Positions 1-8,307 of a DNA stretch of 64,000 nt are shown piece after piece (the stretch's first letter is position 1; every line of letters begins with the position of its first letter). A program made the translations under genes and the position numbers. The notes beneath the pieces were generated by a model. It had not been told where the DNA came from. It worked only from the letters and a program-made list of their open reading frames with translations, and made no database searches. The DNA is from Bordetella parapertussis (GTDB lineage: Bacteria > Pseudomonadota > Gammaproteobacteria > Burkholderiales > Burkholderiaceae_B), in the NCBI GenBank assembly GCA_945897365.1, contig CAMDFD010000002.1, positions 186,001-250,000 on the forward strand. Direction: 5' to 3'.

Positions 1-966
1 AAAGGCCCAAAGAGGCACATCCTGATATGTGTGAAAGCCAATGTTGACATGCGTATCGGTGCACTCAATCACTTGCCCTCTATCCAGATGATCCGTAAAT
101 CCGCCCATGACTAAATCAGCATACAACACACCAAAGGAAATGAGCGGCTTGGCGTTCTCGACCTTCTGGACAACCGTCTCTGCGCTGACTGCACCCATGT
201 AGACACCTAAGGCTAGCGGATGTGTTTCAGGCATGACACCCTTAGATAAGGAGGTGGTGGCCATCGGGACTTCAAAATTTTCTGCGAATGCTACTAATTC
301 CTTTTGAAGGCCCCTTCTTACCGCCATGACCCCGGCGATGGCAACCGCATCTCCAGCACCAGCCAGTAGTTTAAGCGCCTCAGACACGGCAAGCTCAAGA
401 CGTTTTGGGTGTACTTTCGGAAGCTCAATTAATAAATCAGCATCTCTATCGAGAATAGGGACGTCAACCATATCCCGGGGAATCTCGATATACCCAGGTC
501 GTTGGGTCGCAATCATTTCGGCAAGAACCCGATCGATCTCTTGGGTAATGGTTAAAGGATTTGTCAAAACAGCTTGAGCAATTGTGACATCCTTAAATAC
601 CTCAAGCTGGGTATCGAAATTTTTCACCTTGTGGTGAATTAAAGGATCACCCTTTCTCTCAGCTAACCCAGGCGCTCCACTCATAATCAGAAGCGGGACG
701 TTTTCAGCCCAAGCGCCTGCAGTCGCATTCACGACTTTGAAACCCCCAACCGAATAGGTCACTGCACAGACACCAAAGCCACGCAGTCGCGCATACGCCT
801 CTGCTGCAAATGCGCCCCCCTGCTCGTCAGCCGTCACCAATATGGGAAACCCTTGATGCGAAAGACGATCAAATAGTTTTAAGGCAAAGTCTCCAACAAT
901 ACCAAAGCCTTCATCTACGCCGAGTTGTTTAAAACGGCGAATGAGAAATTCTGGAATCGTTGTCAT
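1..966 (-). CDS. ThDP-dependent 2-oxoacid decarboxylase (pyruvate/indolepyruvate decarboxylase type), 3' end outside window
   Basis: Reading from the ATG at 966 on the minus strand, about 322 residues are open to the window edge, so the C-terminal third (the ThDP pyrophosphate-binding domain) is not seen. The N-terminal Pyr domain shows GFGIVGDF near residue 20 and the ADEQGGAFAAEAYAR segment, whose E48 sits where ThDP enzymes keep the glutamate that activates the cofactor. A His-His pair (H111-H112) lies where pyruvate and indolepyruvate decarboxylases carry their HH motif, favouring a non-oxidative decarboxylase over acetolactate synthase. The middle domain (about 190-320) follows. The substrate cannot be told from this part. 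The next gene on the same strand ends 43 bp upstream. Confidence 0.85.
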   Translation of the reverse strand, partial: MTTIPEFLIRRFKQLGVDEGFGIVGDFALKLFDRLSHQGFPILVTADEQGGAFAAEAYARLRGFGVCAVTYSVGGFKVVNATAGAWAENVPLLIMSGAPGLAERKGDPLIHHKVKNFDTQLEVFKDVTIAQAVLTNPLTITQEIDRVLAEMIATQRPGYIEIPRDMVDVPILDRDADLLIELPKVHPKRLELAVSEALKLLAGAGDAVAIAGVMAVRRGLQKELVAFAENFEVPMATTSLSKGVMPETHPLALGVYMGAVSAETVVQKVENAKPLISFGVLYADLVMGGFTDHLDRGQVIECTDTHVNIGFHTYQDVPLWAF

Positions 967-1009
967 GTTAGGTGTATGCATAAACATTTATTGCAATCTG
1001 GTTTCAACC

Positions 1010-3295
1010 CTATCTTGTTTCTAATCTTAGCAAATGCCCACCAGAAACGGTTTGACGTGTATCGACTAAGTCCAATTTCAGACCATTAGCAATACCCTCA
1101 AGCCAAAGTCCCAAATCATTATTATTTGGATCAACCCTGCACGGAACAGCTAGGCACGTGAGATCTGTATAGTAAGTCCTGGAATATTCGCCTCCTTCGT
1201 TAAATGACAATCCTATCTTTGCAACATACGAATTTTTACCCCCTCCCAAACGCACCCTGACCCAAATAATTTCTCCAAAGCGGAGAACGCTGTATCTGCC
1301 CCCATCGGGCGATTTTGGGAGGTCGGTTGGAGAAACTAATAGGCCTCTAATTGGGGGGCTTCCAGTACCAAAGACATTTACGCTTGGCGCGTCAAGGTAA
1401 AGGGGTTGAGAAGGTATCCAGTCGATCGACTCTGAACTAATATTGGCTTGCGAGTTAGCAAGTGGCCTATCGTTTTCTAGATAAATCGCTGCGATCGGAA
1501 CACCCAACACATTGGCAACATTATTGGGTGTCGAACCTGCCCCTTGGTCATTATAGTGATAACGGGCGGTAATTCGCTCATTCAATGTGGGCACTTTACA
1601 ATATGTCTCAATGTAGCTTTTATCTCCATCCTTTGAGTCTGGGGCATACCAACCAATAATCGCAGGAAAATTCCGGCGACCACGCTCCTCGCTTTGATTG
1701 CAGTCACGCTTCCTTAAGTTCTCCATTAAAGTGGTATCAAGCCCTGCAAATGCATCGAAGTAACCACCTCCCGCACCAGCCGTGCGTGTTGTAGTTTCGT
1801 AATTGGAAATCATAGCGACTTGCTGAGCTGTAAATTTATTTTTAGCATCACTGTATGCCGTCGCGAAAGAAGTAAAATCGCTAGGTAGAGCATAAGTATT
1901 TTGATGATCCGACTGATATTTATTTAAAGTCGCATAAATATCTTTAAAAATGAGTAAAGAGACTGACTGTGCCGCAACCAACCTGCCGGAATTTGCGAGA
2001 ATGGCGTTATTGCAAATTTGACGCCTAACTAAAAAATTGTCGGGTGAAGATAGCGTTAATTGACCACAACTATTCGAAAGCGCAGCCAGATAAGTATCAA
2101 AGTCTGCATTAGCTGTAGTTTGTATAATGCGTGTATAGATCCCCGTACCATCATTTTTGTAAGGTGCATTCAAGATTGCTTGTAGTTGACTCTTACCCTT
2201 TGCCACTCCAGCCTGCCAGCCGCCAGCATTCGCAAAAAACTGCTCGAGGCTCGCGCTATTATTAGCAAGTAGAAATTCCCCATAATCCTTGTCTAATTGA
2301 ATAGCAGCTGCAGCAAGAGCTTGAAACTCTGTAGTCTTGCGGTTGACCTCTTGTGTGAAAACAAAATTGCTAAGGGTAGCAAGCGTTTTAGATATGTTAT
2401 TAACGCTTAGTTGTAAATTACTGAGTTGTGACAAAATCAATGTGGTGTCTGATGAGGTCCCCGCACAATAACTCGCACCCAAGTCACTGGCGGCTTGAAC
2501 TCCATCACCCACAATCGGGAGGACCTGACCAATAGCGCCAGCAAAAGATAAGAATGTTGTGAGGGCTGCATTACAAGGAGCCTCTTGAGCATGGGCTTTA
2601 GATATCAAAGTGAAATGACTATTAGCAAAAAAGGTTTTGTACTTTAATAAGGATTTGGCCGCAGCGGTTCGAGTGCCTGGGAAAACATTCGGGTCAACGA
2701 TCGCCCACTCCAGTAGACGAGCCTTTAGCGAATCTAAAAAAGCCCTATAAGAAGGAGAGGTCTTAGTAATTTGACTAGCGTAATAATCGCCCAATTCCTC
2801 AAACGGGTCCGCGCTCCCATCGGGACTATCGTAGTTTGTAAAAAAAGTGAGGGTGCGTTGGTTAAATTCTTGCCAAGAGATACCTGACTCGTTCAACATC
2901 TCAGACGATAGCCACTTGGCCAAATAGAAACCGGTAGACAAGGAGCTTGGGCTCAGTGCTGTATAACCACTTGATGATTCTGCAGCAGTGATTGCGCCAA
3001 CCATGACTCCATTGGAGTTTTTAAATAGCAGCGAATCACCGGCATTGATCGTCACATCAGCGTTGATATAGCAGCGCGTTGCGCCAGATGAGCAGCGCAC
3101 GTTCCCAACCGCAAAGGTTTCTCTGCCCTCACTATCGACTATCGAAACCTGATCATAATTAAACGCACTTTTATTAGCAAAGGCGACCGTAGTTTTACTG
3201 TTTAAATCAGCAGTGCTAGAGTCTGATCCGCCACATCCTGAAAGTGCAATTGATACGGATAGCAATGAGAAAACTAGTAAAGTTTTGACGGTCAT
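1010..3295 (-). CDS. Large lipoprotein of unknown function
   Basis: A 761-residue protein with a clear lipoprotein signal (hydrophobic stretch, lipobox LSGC, lipidated C21, then GGSDSS). I recognise no catalytic domain. Residues about 22-230 form a first section. At 234-240 an AHAQEAP motif resembling a signal-peptidase site interrupts the chain, and a long helix-rich section follows (about 245-350, Leu/Ser/Asn-rich, possibly coiled coil). The C-terminal 150 residues look beta-rich. The gene is divergent from the PI-PLC lipoprotein gene, from which 89 AT-rich bases separate it, and that protein carries a similar internal AHA-AP motif. Base composition is more AT-rich than in the metabolic genes to the right, which suggests acquisition. 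Function unknown; it is likely membrane-anchored and may be exported. Confidence 0.8.
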   Translation of the reverse strand: MTVKTLLVFSLLSVSIALSGCGGSDSSTADLNSKTTVAFANKSAFNYDQVSIVDSEGRETFAVGNVRCSSGATRCYINADVTINAGDSLLFKNSNGVMVGAITAAESSSGYTALSPSSLSTGFYLAKWLSSEMLNESGISWQEFNQRTLTFFTNYDSPDGSADPFEELGDYYASQITKTSPSYRAFLDSLKARLLEWAIVDPNVFPGTRTAAAKSLLKYKTFFANSHFTLISKAHAQEAPCNAALTTFLSFAGAIGQVLPIVGDGVQAASDLGASYCAGTSSDTTLILSQLSNLQLSVNNISKTLATLSNFVFTQEVNRKTTEFQALAAAAIQLDKDYGEFLLANNSASLEQFFANAGGWQAGVAKGKSQLQAILNAPYKNDGTGIYTRIIQTTANADFDTYLAALSNSCGQLTLSSPDNFLVRRQICNNAILANSGRLVAAQSVSLLIFKDIYATLNKYQSDHQNTYALPSDFTSFATAYSDAKNKFTAQQVAMISNYETTTRTAGAGGGYFDAFAGLDTTLMENLRKRDCNQSEERGRRNFPAIIGWYAPDSKDGDKSYIETYCKVPTLNERITARYHYNDQGAGSTPNNVANVLGVPIAAIYLENDRPLANSQANISSESIDWIPSQPLYLDAPSVNVFGTGSPPIRGLLVSPTDLPKSPDGGRYSVLRFGEIIWVRVRLGGGKNSYVAKIGLSFNEGGEYSRTYYTDLTCLAVPCRVDPNNNDLGLWLEGIANGLKLDLVDTRQTVSGGHLLRLETR

Positions 3296-3384
3296 AATAA
3301 ATCTTTAATATGAGTATTTATGGATGATATTATCGGATATTTTATATTAAAGAATGTTTATTAATACCGACAAATACTGACAAA
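3296..3384. promoter_or_regulatory. Divergent intergenic region between the two lipoprotein genes
   Basis: Eighty-nine very AT-rich bases separate the two start codons and must hold both promoters. No operator or well-placed Shine-Dalgarno sequence is obvious on either side. The placement is inferred from gene orientation only. Confidence 0.4.
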
Positions 3385-5520
3385 ATGACTGTTTTTCGAT
3401 TTCATATCAATGTCCTCATTTCAATATGCATAGTCATCATTCTGGTCGCCTGCGGATCGGATTTGTCATCCGATTCCACGGGCCCTAGTCATCCACAAAC
3501 AGCTGGCGTTAAAGGGATTATTTTTACCGATCAAGGTCCTATACCCAATGTCCTTGTTGTTGTTAAACACTACGATGGTCAATGGTTGGGGCAAGCACTG
3601 ACGGATGCGTCTGGCGCCTATTTCATACCTACTCTCTCGGATGGGCCATATATCGCCCAAGCTAAAAATCTCAATAGCGGCTTAGTCTTGTATGGCATCA
3701 GCCAAAACAGCAATATGAATATCACTCATGTTAATGATTTCATGATTCAACGCTGGTATGAAGCCTTATCATTAAATCCAACTCAAGCCTTTGAGTACTT
3801 GGATGTGAACACCCCAGTTCCTGATGCGCCCGCACTGAGTACTTTCATTGACCAGATTTTTTATCCCGTTGCCAAGGCATTCCGTGTTGATAGCCTAAAT
3901 CTCTTTAGGGATGACATTTCAGTTATCTTTGAAAGGGCTTTGAGAGCAACCAGTATTGCTGGCAATACCATCTCAATCAATATGACTGAGCCATTCATTA
4001 GGACAGCGATCGAGGTTCAGGCAAGCGCAGATGAGCAGGGGGAAGTGATTTTTAGTGGCCAGTCCATTTTTGATACAGCAATGAGCGCTCCGCTTCACTT
4101 CAACGTCGCGCAATCTCATTTTTGGAAAGAAAAATATTCCTTTTCTGCCTTCTGGAGCAATATTCAGCGAGTGATTGCAGGTCTATCAAAGGCTATTTCT
4201 CCGATTTCGAGTGCCCACGCCGCCCCAGTGATTTCCAACATCGATGGCATTGTTCCCAATACTAATCGTACTCAAACAAATGAGCGTTGGATGTCTGATA
4301 TTTGGACTTCCATCCAGGATAGAAAATTAGCTGAAATCATTATTCCGGGTACGCATGATTCAGGCACTTACCAGCTGGGATGGGGGTCGGGGATTAATTC
4401 AGCTAAAACACAAAATGTCAGCATTGGCGAGCAACTCAAAGACGGCATTCGATATTTAGATCTGCGAGTGACTGAGGCAAGCCATACGGGGTGTGCTGAT
4501 GATTCCGTTTGGTGGCTTTTTCATACGTGGAAAAGCTACCGCCTGCAAGAGGCCTTGGATGAGATCGCTGCCTTTGTCAAAAAGCCAGCCAATTCTAAAG
4601 AAGTCATTATTCTAGATTTTCAAGACATCACCATGAAATATGATGATGTGCGTGCCATTGACGTGCTCCTCGCCTTGGTTCAGAAAAAGCTTGGCCCGCA
4701 TATTGCCCCCATAGATCAGGCTAGTAACTGGCACAATAGTACGCTGGCCAATTTTGTGGGACAGGGCCGACAAATTATTGTTCTAGTTCCTACGTCAACA
4801 TCTACTCGAATCGATGCGCCGGGATTTGCACCGGGCTGTGCTGCAAAATTTGATAACAAATACTTTGCCCCTCGAGGCGGCAATCTTCGTAGTTTCTATG
4901 CCGAACTTGAAGACTCGCAAGAGATTCAGGAGCAGGTGATTACTCCTCAACTGCAAAGAGGGAGTCCTTTAGGGGATGATCGATTCAATGCCTATAGAAC
5001 ACAACAAAATAAGGGCTTGCTTAATGTCATTCAAGTCGTCCCAAGGCCATCAAATTTTTGGTATGGAATAGCTGTCGCCCAAATGGCTTGGGGGTATCCT
5101 TATGACTTGTTAACTTATGCAAGCCATAGAATCAATGCCCCCCTTCATTTGAAGATATCTAAGGCTGACGTGAACGGCATCAATGGTATTGTGGCGCAAT
5201 CCCTAGCCAATCCGCTGGCTATTGGTTTATCGCCCTTGGCAAATTATTGCGCCTCTGGTTGGCTGGGTAAACGTTTGCTAATGGGGGTTCGGGGTAATGT
5301 AGCAGATTGGAATATGCCCAATATCATTATTGTTGATAACTACAACCCGATCGTTAAAGCGACTCAGTTTAATTGGGTCTTACCAAAATATACCAATGGA
5401 AACTGGGTTAAAGATTGGCAGGGTGGCTATGTTGATTTTGTTATTAGGTTAAATAAGCTGAATCGTGACAATGCCTTAAACGGCCTTACAAATTTCTCAG
5501 ATACTCAATGCTTGCCATAG
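3385..5520 (+). CDS. Lipoprotein with carboxypeptidase-regulatory-like and PI-PLC X domains
   Basis: A 711-residue protein. The N-terminus is a lipoprotein signal (LVAC, C23). Residues about 40-100 resemble a carboxypeptidase-regulatory-like beta fold (GVKGIIFTDQGPIPNVLV, SGAYFIPTL). An AHAAP motif stands at 277-281. From about 315 the phosphatidylinositol-specific phospholipase C X domain begins: IPGTHDSGTY with H324, GIRYLDLRV, H380 in LFHTW, and EVIILDFQD. The H324/H380 pair matches the two catalytic histidines of bacterial PI-PLC, which cleave phosphoinositides to diacylglycerol and a cyclic inositol phosphate. The true substrate here is unknown. A surface or secreted location is likely. 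The gene is divergent from the other large lipoprotein and lies in the same AT-rich segment. Confidence 0.85.
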   Translation: MTVFRFHINVLISICIVIILVACGSDLSSDSTGPSHPQTAGVKGIIFTDQGPIPNVLVVVKHYDGQWLGQALTDASGAYFIPTLSDGPYIAQAKNLNSGLVLYGISQNSNMNITHVNDFMIQRWYEALSLNPTQAFEYLDVNTPVPDAPALSTFIDQIFYPVAKAFRVDSLNLFRDDISVIFERALRATSIAGNTISINMTEPFIRTAIEVQASADEQGEVIFSGQSIFDTAMSAPLHFNVAQSHFWKEKYSFSAFWSNIQRVIAGLSKAISPISSAHAAPVISNIDGIVPNTNRTQTNERWMSDIWTSIQDRKLAEIIIPGTHDSGTYQLGWGSGINSAKTQNVSIGEQLKDGIRYLDLRVTEASHTGCADDSVWWLFHTWKSYRLQEALDEIAAFVKKPANSKEVIILDFQDITMKYDDVRAIDVLLALVQKKLGPHIAPIDQASNWHNSTLANFVGQGRQIIVLVPTSTSTRIDAPGFAPGCAAKFDNKYFAPRGGNLRSFYAELEDSQEIQEQVITPQLQRGSPLGDDRFNAYRTQQNKGLLNVIQVVPRPSNFWYGIAVAQMAWGYPYDLLTYASHRINAPLHLKISKADVNGINGIVAQSLANPLAIGLSPLANYCASGWLGKRLLMGVRGNVADWNMPNIIIVDNYNPIVKATQFNWVLPKYTNGNWVKDWQGGYVDFVIRLNKLNRDNALNGLTNFSDTQCLP

Positions 5521-5688
5521 TTTGACCGCCCAATCTTAGTTTTTTTATCCTAGTCGCTACGCTATTGCGAAACAGGTCATACACTCGAATTTCTGACAAA
5601 CAATATCACTCTGCCATCCAATACAATTTGCGCACTGTACAAGCATGGCCACTTTTTAAATTCAATCAAAAAAATACCTGAGGATGTC

Positions 5689-6489
5689 ATGACAGCTCGA
5701 TTAAAAGGAAAAATCGCCCTTATTTTGGGCGCAGGGTCCGTAGGACCTGGTTGGGGCAATGGTCGGGCAATGGCGGTTCGTTTCGCCGAAGAAGGTGCGA
5801 AAGTATTTGGCGTCGATAAGGATCTAGCCCGGATGGACGAGACCGTTGAGCGCATCAAGGCGATCGGTGGTGACATTGAAATTGCCCACTGCGACGTCAC
5901 ACAGAGCGCCCAAATCGCTGACATCGTTCGTCAGTGCATTGAAAAATGGGGACGCATCGATATCTTGATTAATAACGTGGGTGGCTCAGCCTCTGGCGGA
6001 CCAGTCGAACTCGACGAGGACGTTTGGGACGCACAGGTCGACAGCAATCTCAAAAGCGTCTTTCTTAGCTGTAAACATGTTTTGCCCATCATGGAAAAGC
6101 AAGGTAGCGGTGCGATCATTAATATGTCTTCCACCTCGGGCACCCGTTGGACGGGTTCCGCACAGGTCGCCTATGCGGCGACGAAAGCGGGTGTGATTCA
6201 GCTCTCCAAAGTGGTTGCGATTCAATATGCCAAGAAAGGCATTCGGGTCAACACCATCGTCCCCGGTCAACTCCACACACCCATGGTTGAGGTCAGGCTC
6301 GCGGGCCAACGATCAGGCGGAGATGTCGCAAAATTACTCGAACAGCGACAAGCTCGCATACCCTTACCCTTTATGGGCGATGGGCGAGATACCGCCAACG
6401 CAGCCGTATTTCTCGCTTCGGACGAGGCACGATTCATTACTGGTACTGAAATCGTTGTCGATGGCGGAATGTCTGTACGCTGTGGTTAA
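5689..6489 (+). CDS. SDR family oxidoreductase
   Basis: A 266-residue short-chain dehydrogenase with a classical Rossmann start (GAGSVGPGWGNG, residues 14-25), NNVGG at 95-99, catalytic S148 in INMSS, Y162 and K166 (YAATK), and a C-terminal GTEIVVDGG that closes the nucleotide site. It resembles 3-oxoacyl-ACP reductase-like SDRs, so an NAD(P)-dependent oxidation or reduction of a hydroxy/keto group is expected; the substrate is unknown. The first gene of a + strand run: the Bug receptor starts 50 bp later and a cysteine hydrolase follows. That suggests uptake and breakdown of one organic acid or amide. Confidence 0.9.
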   Translation: MTARLKGKIALILGAGSVGPGWGNGRAMAVRFAEEGAKVFGVDKDLARMDETVERIKAIGGDIEIAHCDVTQSAQIADIVRQCIEKWGRIDILINNVGGSASGGPVELDEDVWDAQVDSNLKSVFLSCKHVLPIMEKQGSGAIINMSSTSGTRWTGSAQVAYAATKAGVIQLSKVVAIQYAKKGIRVNTIVPGQLHTPMVEVRLAGQRSGGDVAKLLEQRQARIPLPFMGDGRDTANAAVFLASDEARFITGTEIVVDGGMSVRCG

Positions 6490-6539
6490 TTTTTGAATGA
6501 ACGCTATCAATCACGATCAATTTCTTTTGGAGACACCGC

Positions 6540-7505
6540 ATGAAGAACACCATTAAAAAAATAGCCTATACGTTTCTCGGCACGCTGATGATCGCTGCCG
6601 CACCGCAATTTGCCATGGCGCAAGCCAAAACCACCAAACTGATTGTCGCCTTTCCTCCTGGAGGTCCTGTCGATTTTGTCGCACGCAGCATCAGCGAGGC
6701 ACTGTCCAAGGAGCTGGGTCAGCTCGTCATCGTTGAAAATAAAGCGGGAGCGAATGGCGCGATTGCAGCCGACTATGTGATCAAGTCACCGCCGGATGGC
6801 AATACGCTGTGGTTGACCAGCGTCGGCGCGGTCGCCATCAATCCCAGCCTCTACCCCAAGCTGTCCTACAACCCACAAAAAGATCTGGCGCCTGTCTCGC
6901 TTGTGGTCAATAACGTAGAGCTGCTGGTCGTCCACCCAAACAATCCGGCGAATAACCCAGCCGAGTTTGTTGCAAATGCCAAAAAGCAGCGCACCACGAT
7001 GGCATCCTCGGGTGCAGGCAGTGTGCCTCACTTGGCGATGGAACAAGTGGTCGATAAGACCGGTGCGAATTTAGTCCATGTGCCATACAAAGGCGCTGCA
7101 CCTGCGATTACGGATGTGATGGCAGGACATGTGGATGGGTTTTTTGGAGATATCCCCGGTCTGATCAATAACGTCAAAGCAGGTAAGCTCAAACCTGTTG
7201 GTCTCGCGGCAACACAACGTCATCCCCTTTTGCCTGATGTCAAAACATTTGAAGAAATGGGTATCAAGGGCGTAGACTCTGACAACTGGTATGCGATCTT
7301 TACCTCTAAAGCCACGCCTCCCGCAGAAATCGATCGTCTCAATAAGGCAATCGCGCGCGTCCTAGCCAATGATGCGGTTAAAACACGTTTAGCTAACTCT
7401 GGCGCGCAACCCACTGCATCGACACCGCAGCAATTGGCTGAATTATTAGCCAAAGACACAGCAAAATGGGAACAACTTATTCGCAGTAAAAATATTCAAC
7501 CATAG
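6540..7505 (+). CDS. Bug/TctC-family periplasmic solute-binding receptor
   Basis: A 321-residue protein with a Sec signal peptide (MKNTIKK, hydrophobic core, AMA-Q cleavage near residue 27). It then has the family hallmarks: LIVAFPPGGPVDFVAR, the ENKAGANGAIAADYV segment and a PYKGAAPAITDVMAGHVDGFF-like hinge. Bug receptors bind carboxylates or amides in the periplasm. Some deliver them to tripartite tricarboxylate transporters, but most in Burkholderiales are orphans, and no TctA or TctB gene is present here. An RBS (GGAGACACC) precedes the ATG. Ligand unknown; the neighbouring SDR and cysteine hydrolase are likely catabolic partners. Confidence 0.92.
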   Translation: MKNTIKKIAYTFLGTLMIAAAPQFAMAQAKTTKLIVAFPPGGPVDFVARSISEALSKELGQLVIVENKAGANGAIAADYVIKSPPDGNTLWLTSVGAVAINPSLYPKLSYNPQKDLAPVSLVVNNVELLVVHPNNPANNPAEFVANAKKQRTTMASSGAGSVPHLAMEQVVDKTGANLVHVPYKGAAPAITDVMAGHVDGFFGDIPGLINNVKAGKLKPVGLAATQRHPLLPDVKTFEEMGIKGVDSDNWYAIFTSKATPPAEIDRLNKAIARVLANDAVKTRLANSGAQPTASTPQQLAELLAKDTAKWEQLIRSKNIQP

Positions 7506-7542
7506 CAAAAAGTGTGACACGTTTAAGCATCAGGAGAACAGT

Positions 7543-8220
7543 ATGGCTCAAGAAAGTTGGAAAACGGCTTACCGCTCTTTTTATTACGAGCAGGCGCCTA
7601 TTCCGAACGACCTTGAGCTTGCTGCGGCTAAAACCGCTTTACTTGTCATCGATGTGCAAAATACCTACCTCACTGAATCCAAGGACTCCTTAGAGCGTGC
7701 GCGTTGGGCGCCCTTCATGACGCGCATGCACCAACAAGTCATTCCCAACATTCAACGCTTGATCCAGGCATGTCGGTCAAAGGATATGAACGTGCTGCAT
7801 GCGCGCATCGCTTGTCAAACCCCTGATGGTCGCGATCGCTCACTCTCACAACGCAAGCCAGGTTTCAATAATTTGCTGCTACCCAAAAATGATTGGGAGA
7901 GTCAAATCATCGATGCCCTCGCGCCTAAGTCCGAAGAAATCGTCGTGTTAAAAACGACCGACAGTGCCCTGACAGGCACGAATCTTCGGCTCATGCTCAA
8001 TAACCTAGGTGTACAGCATGTCATTTGTGTGGGTATTTTTACGGATCAGTGCGTCTCGAGCACGGTTCGTAGTCTCGCTGACGAAAGTTTTGATGTCATC
8101 GTCTGTCACGATGCCTGCGCTGCTGCAACAGATGAGTTACACGACAATGAACTCAAGACCATCAACTGGATTTACTGCCAAGTGGCCAGCACTAACGAAA
8201 CTTTAACGTTTATTCGTTAA
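7543..8220 (+). CDS. Isochorismatase-family cysteine hydrolase
   Basis: A 225-residue alpha/beta hydrolase of the isochorismatase-like fold. The expected catalytic triad is visible: D37 (VIDVQN), K137 (VVLKTTDSA) and C170 (GIFTDQCVSSTVRSLAD). The Cys marks the amidase/N-carbamoyl-hydrolase type rather than true isochorismatases, so release of ammonia from an amide or carbamoyl compound is the likeliest reaction. It follows the Bug receptor by 37 bp with an AGGAG site ahead of the ATG and is probably co-transcribed with it. The exact substrate is not evident. Confidence 0.88.
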   Translation: MAQESWKTAYRSFYYEQAPIPNDLELAAAKTALLVIDVQNTYLTESKDSLERARWAPFMTRMHQQVIPNIQRLIQACRSKDMNVLHARIACQTPDGRDRSLSQRKPGFNNLLLPKNDWESQIIDALAPKSEEIVVLKTTDSALTGTNLRLMLNNLGVQHVICVGIFTDQCVSSTVRSLADESFDVIVCHDACAAATDELHDNELKTINWIYCQVASTNETLTFIR

Positions 8221-8307
8221 AAACCGTCGTTAAATTCTGCTAGCATTAAAGAGGTTTTTATTTAACATTTTGTTGAAAATAAAGACGTTGCGCTCGGAGC
8301 TGCACAG

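Noticed and set aside
326..577. 83-residue + strand frame near the window start
   Set aside because: It lies antisense to the ThDP decarboxylase gene that runs to the window edge.
5577..5924. 115-residue minus-strand frame across the SDR start
   Set aside because: Overlaps the conserved SDR N-terminus; no supporting motif or RBS.
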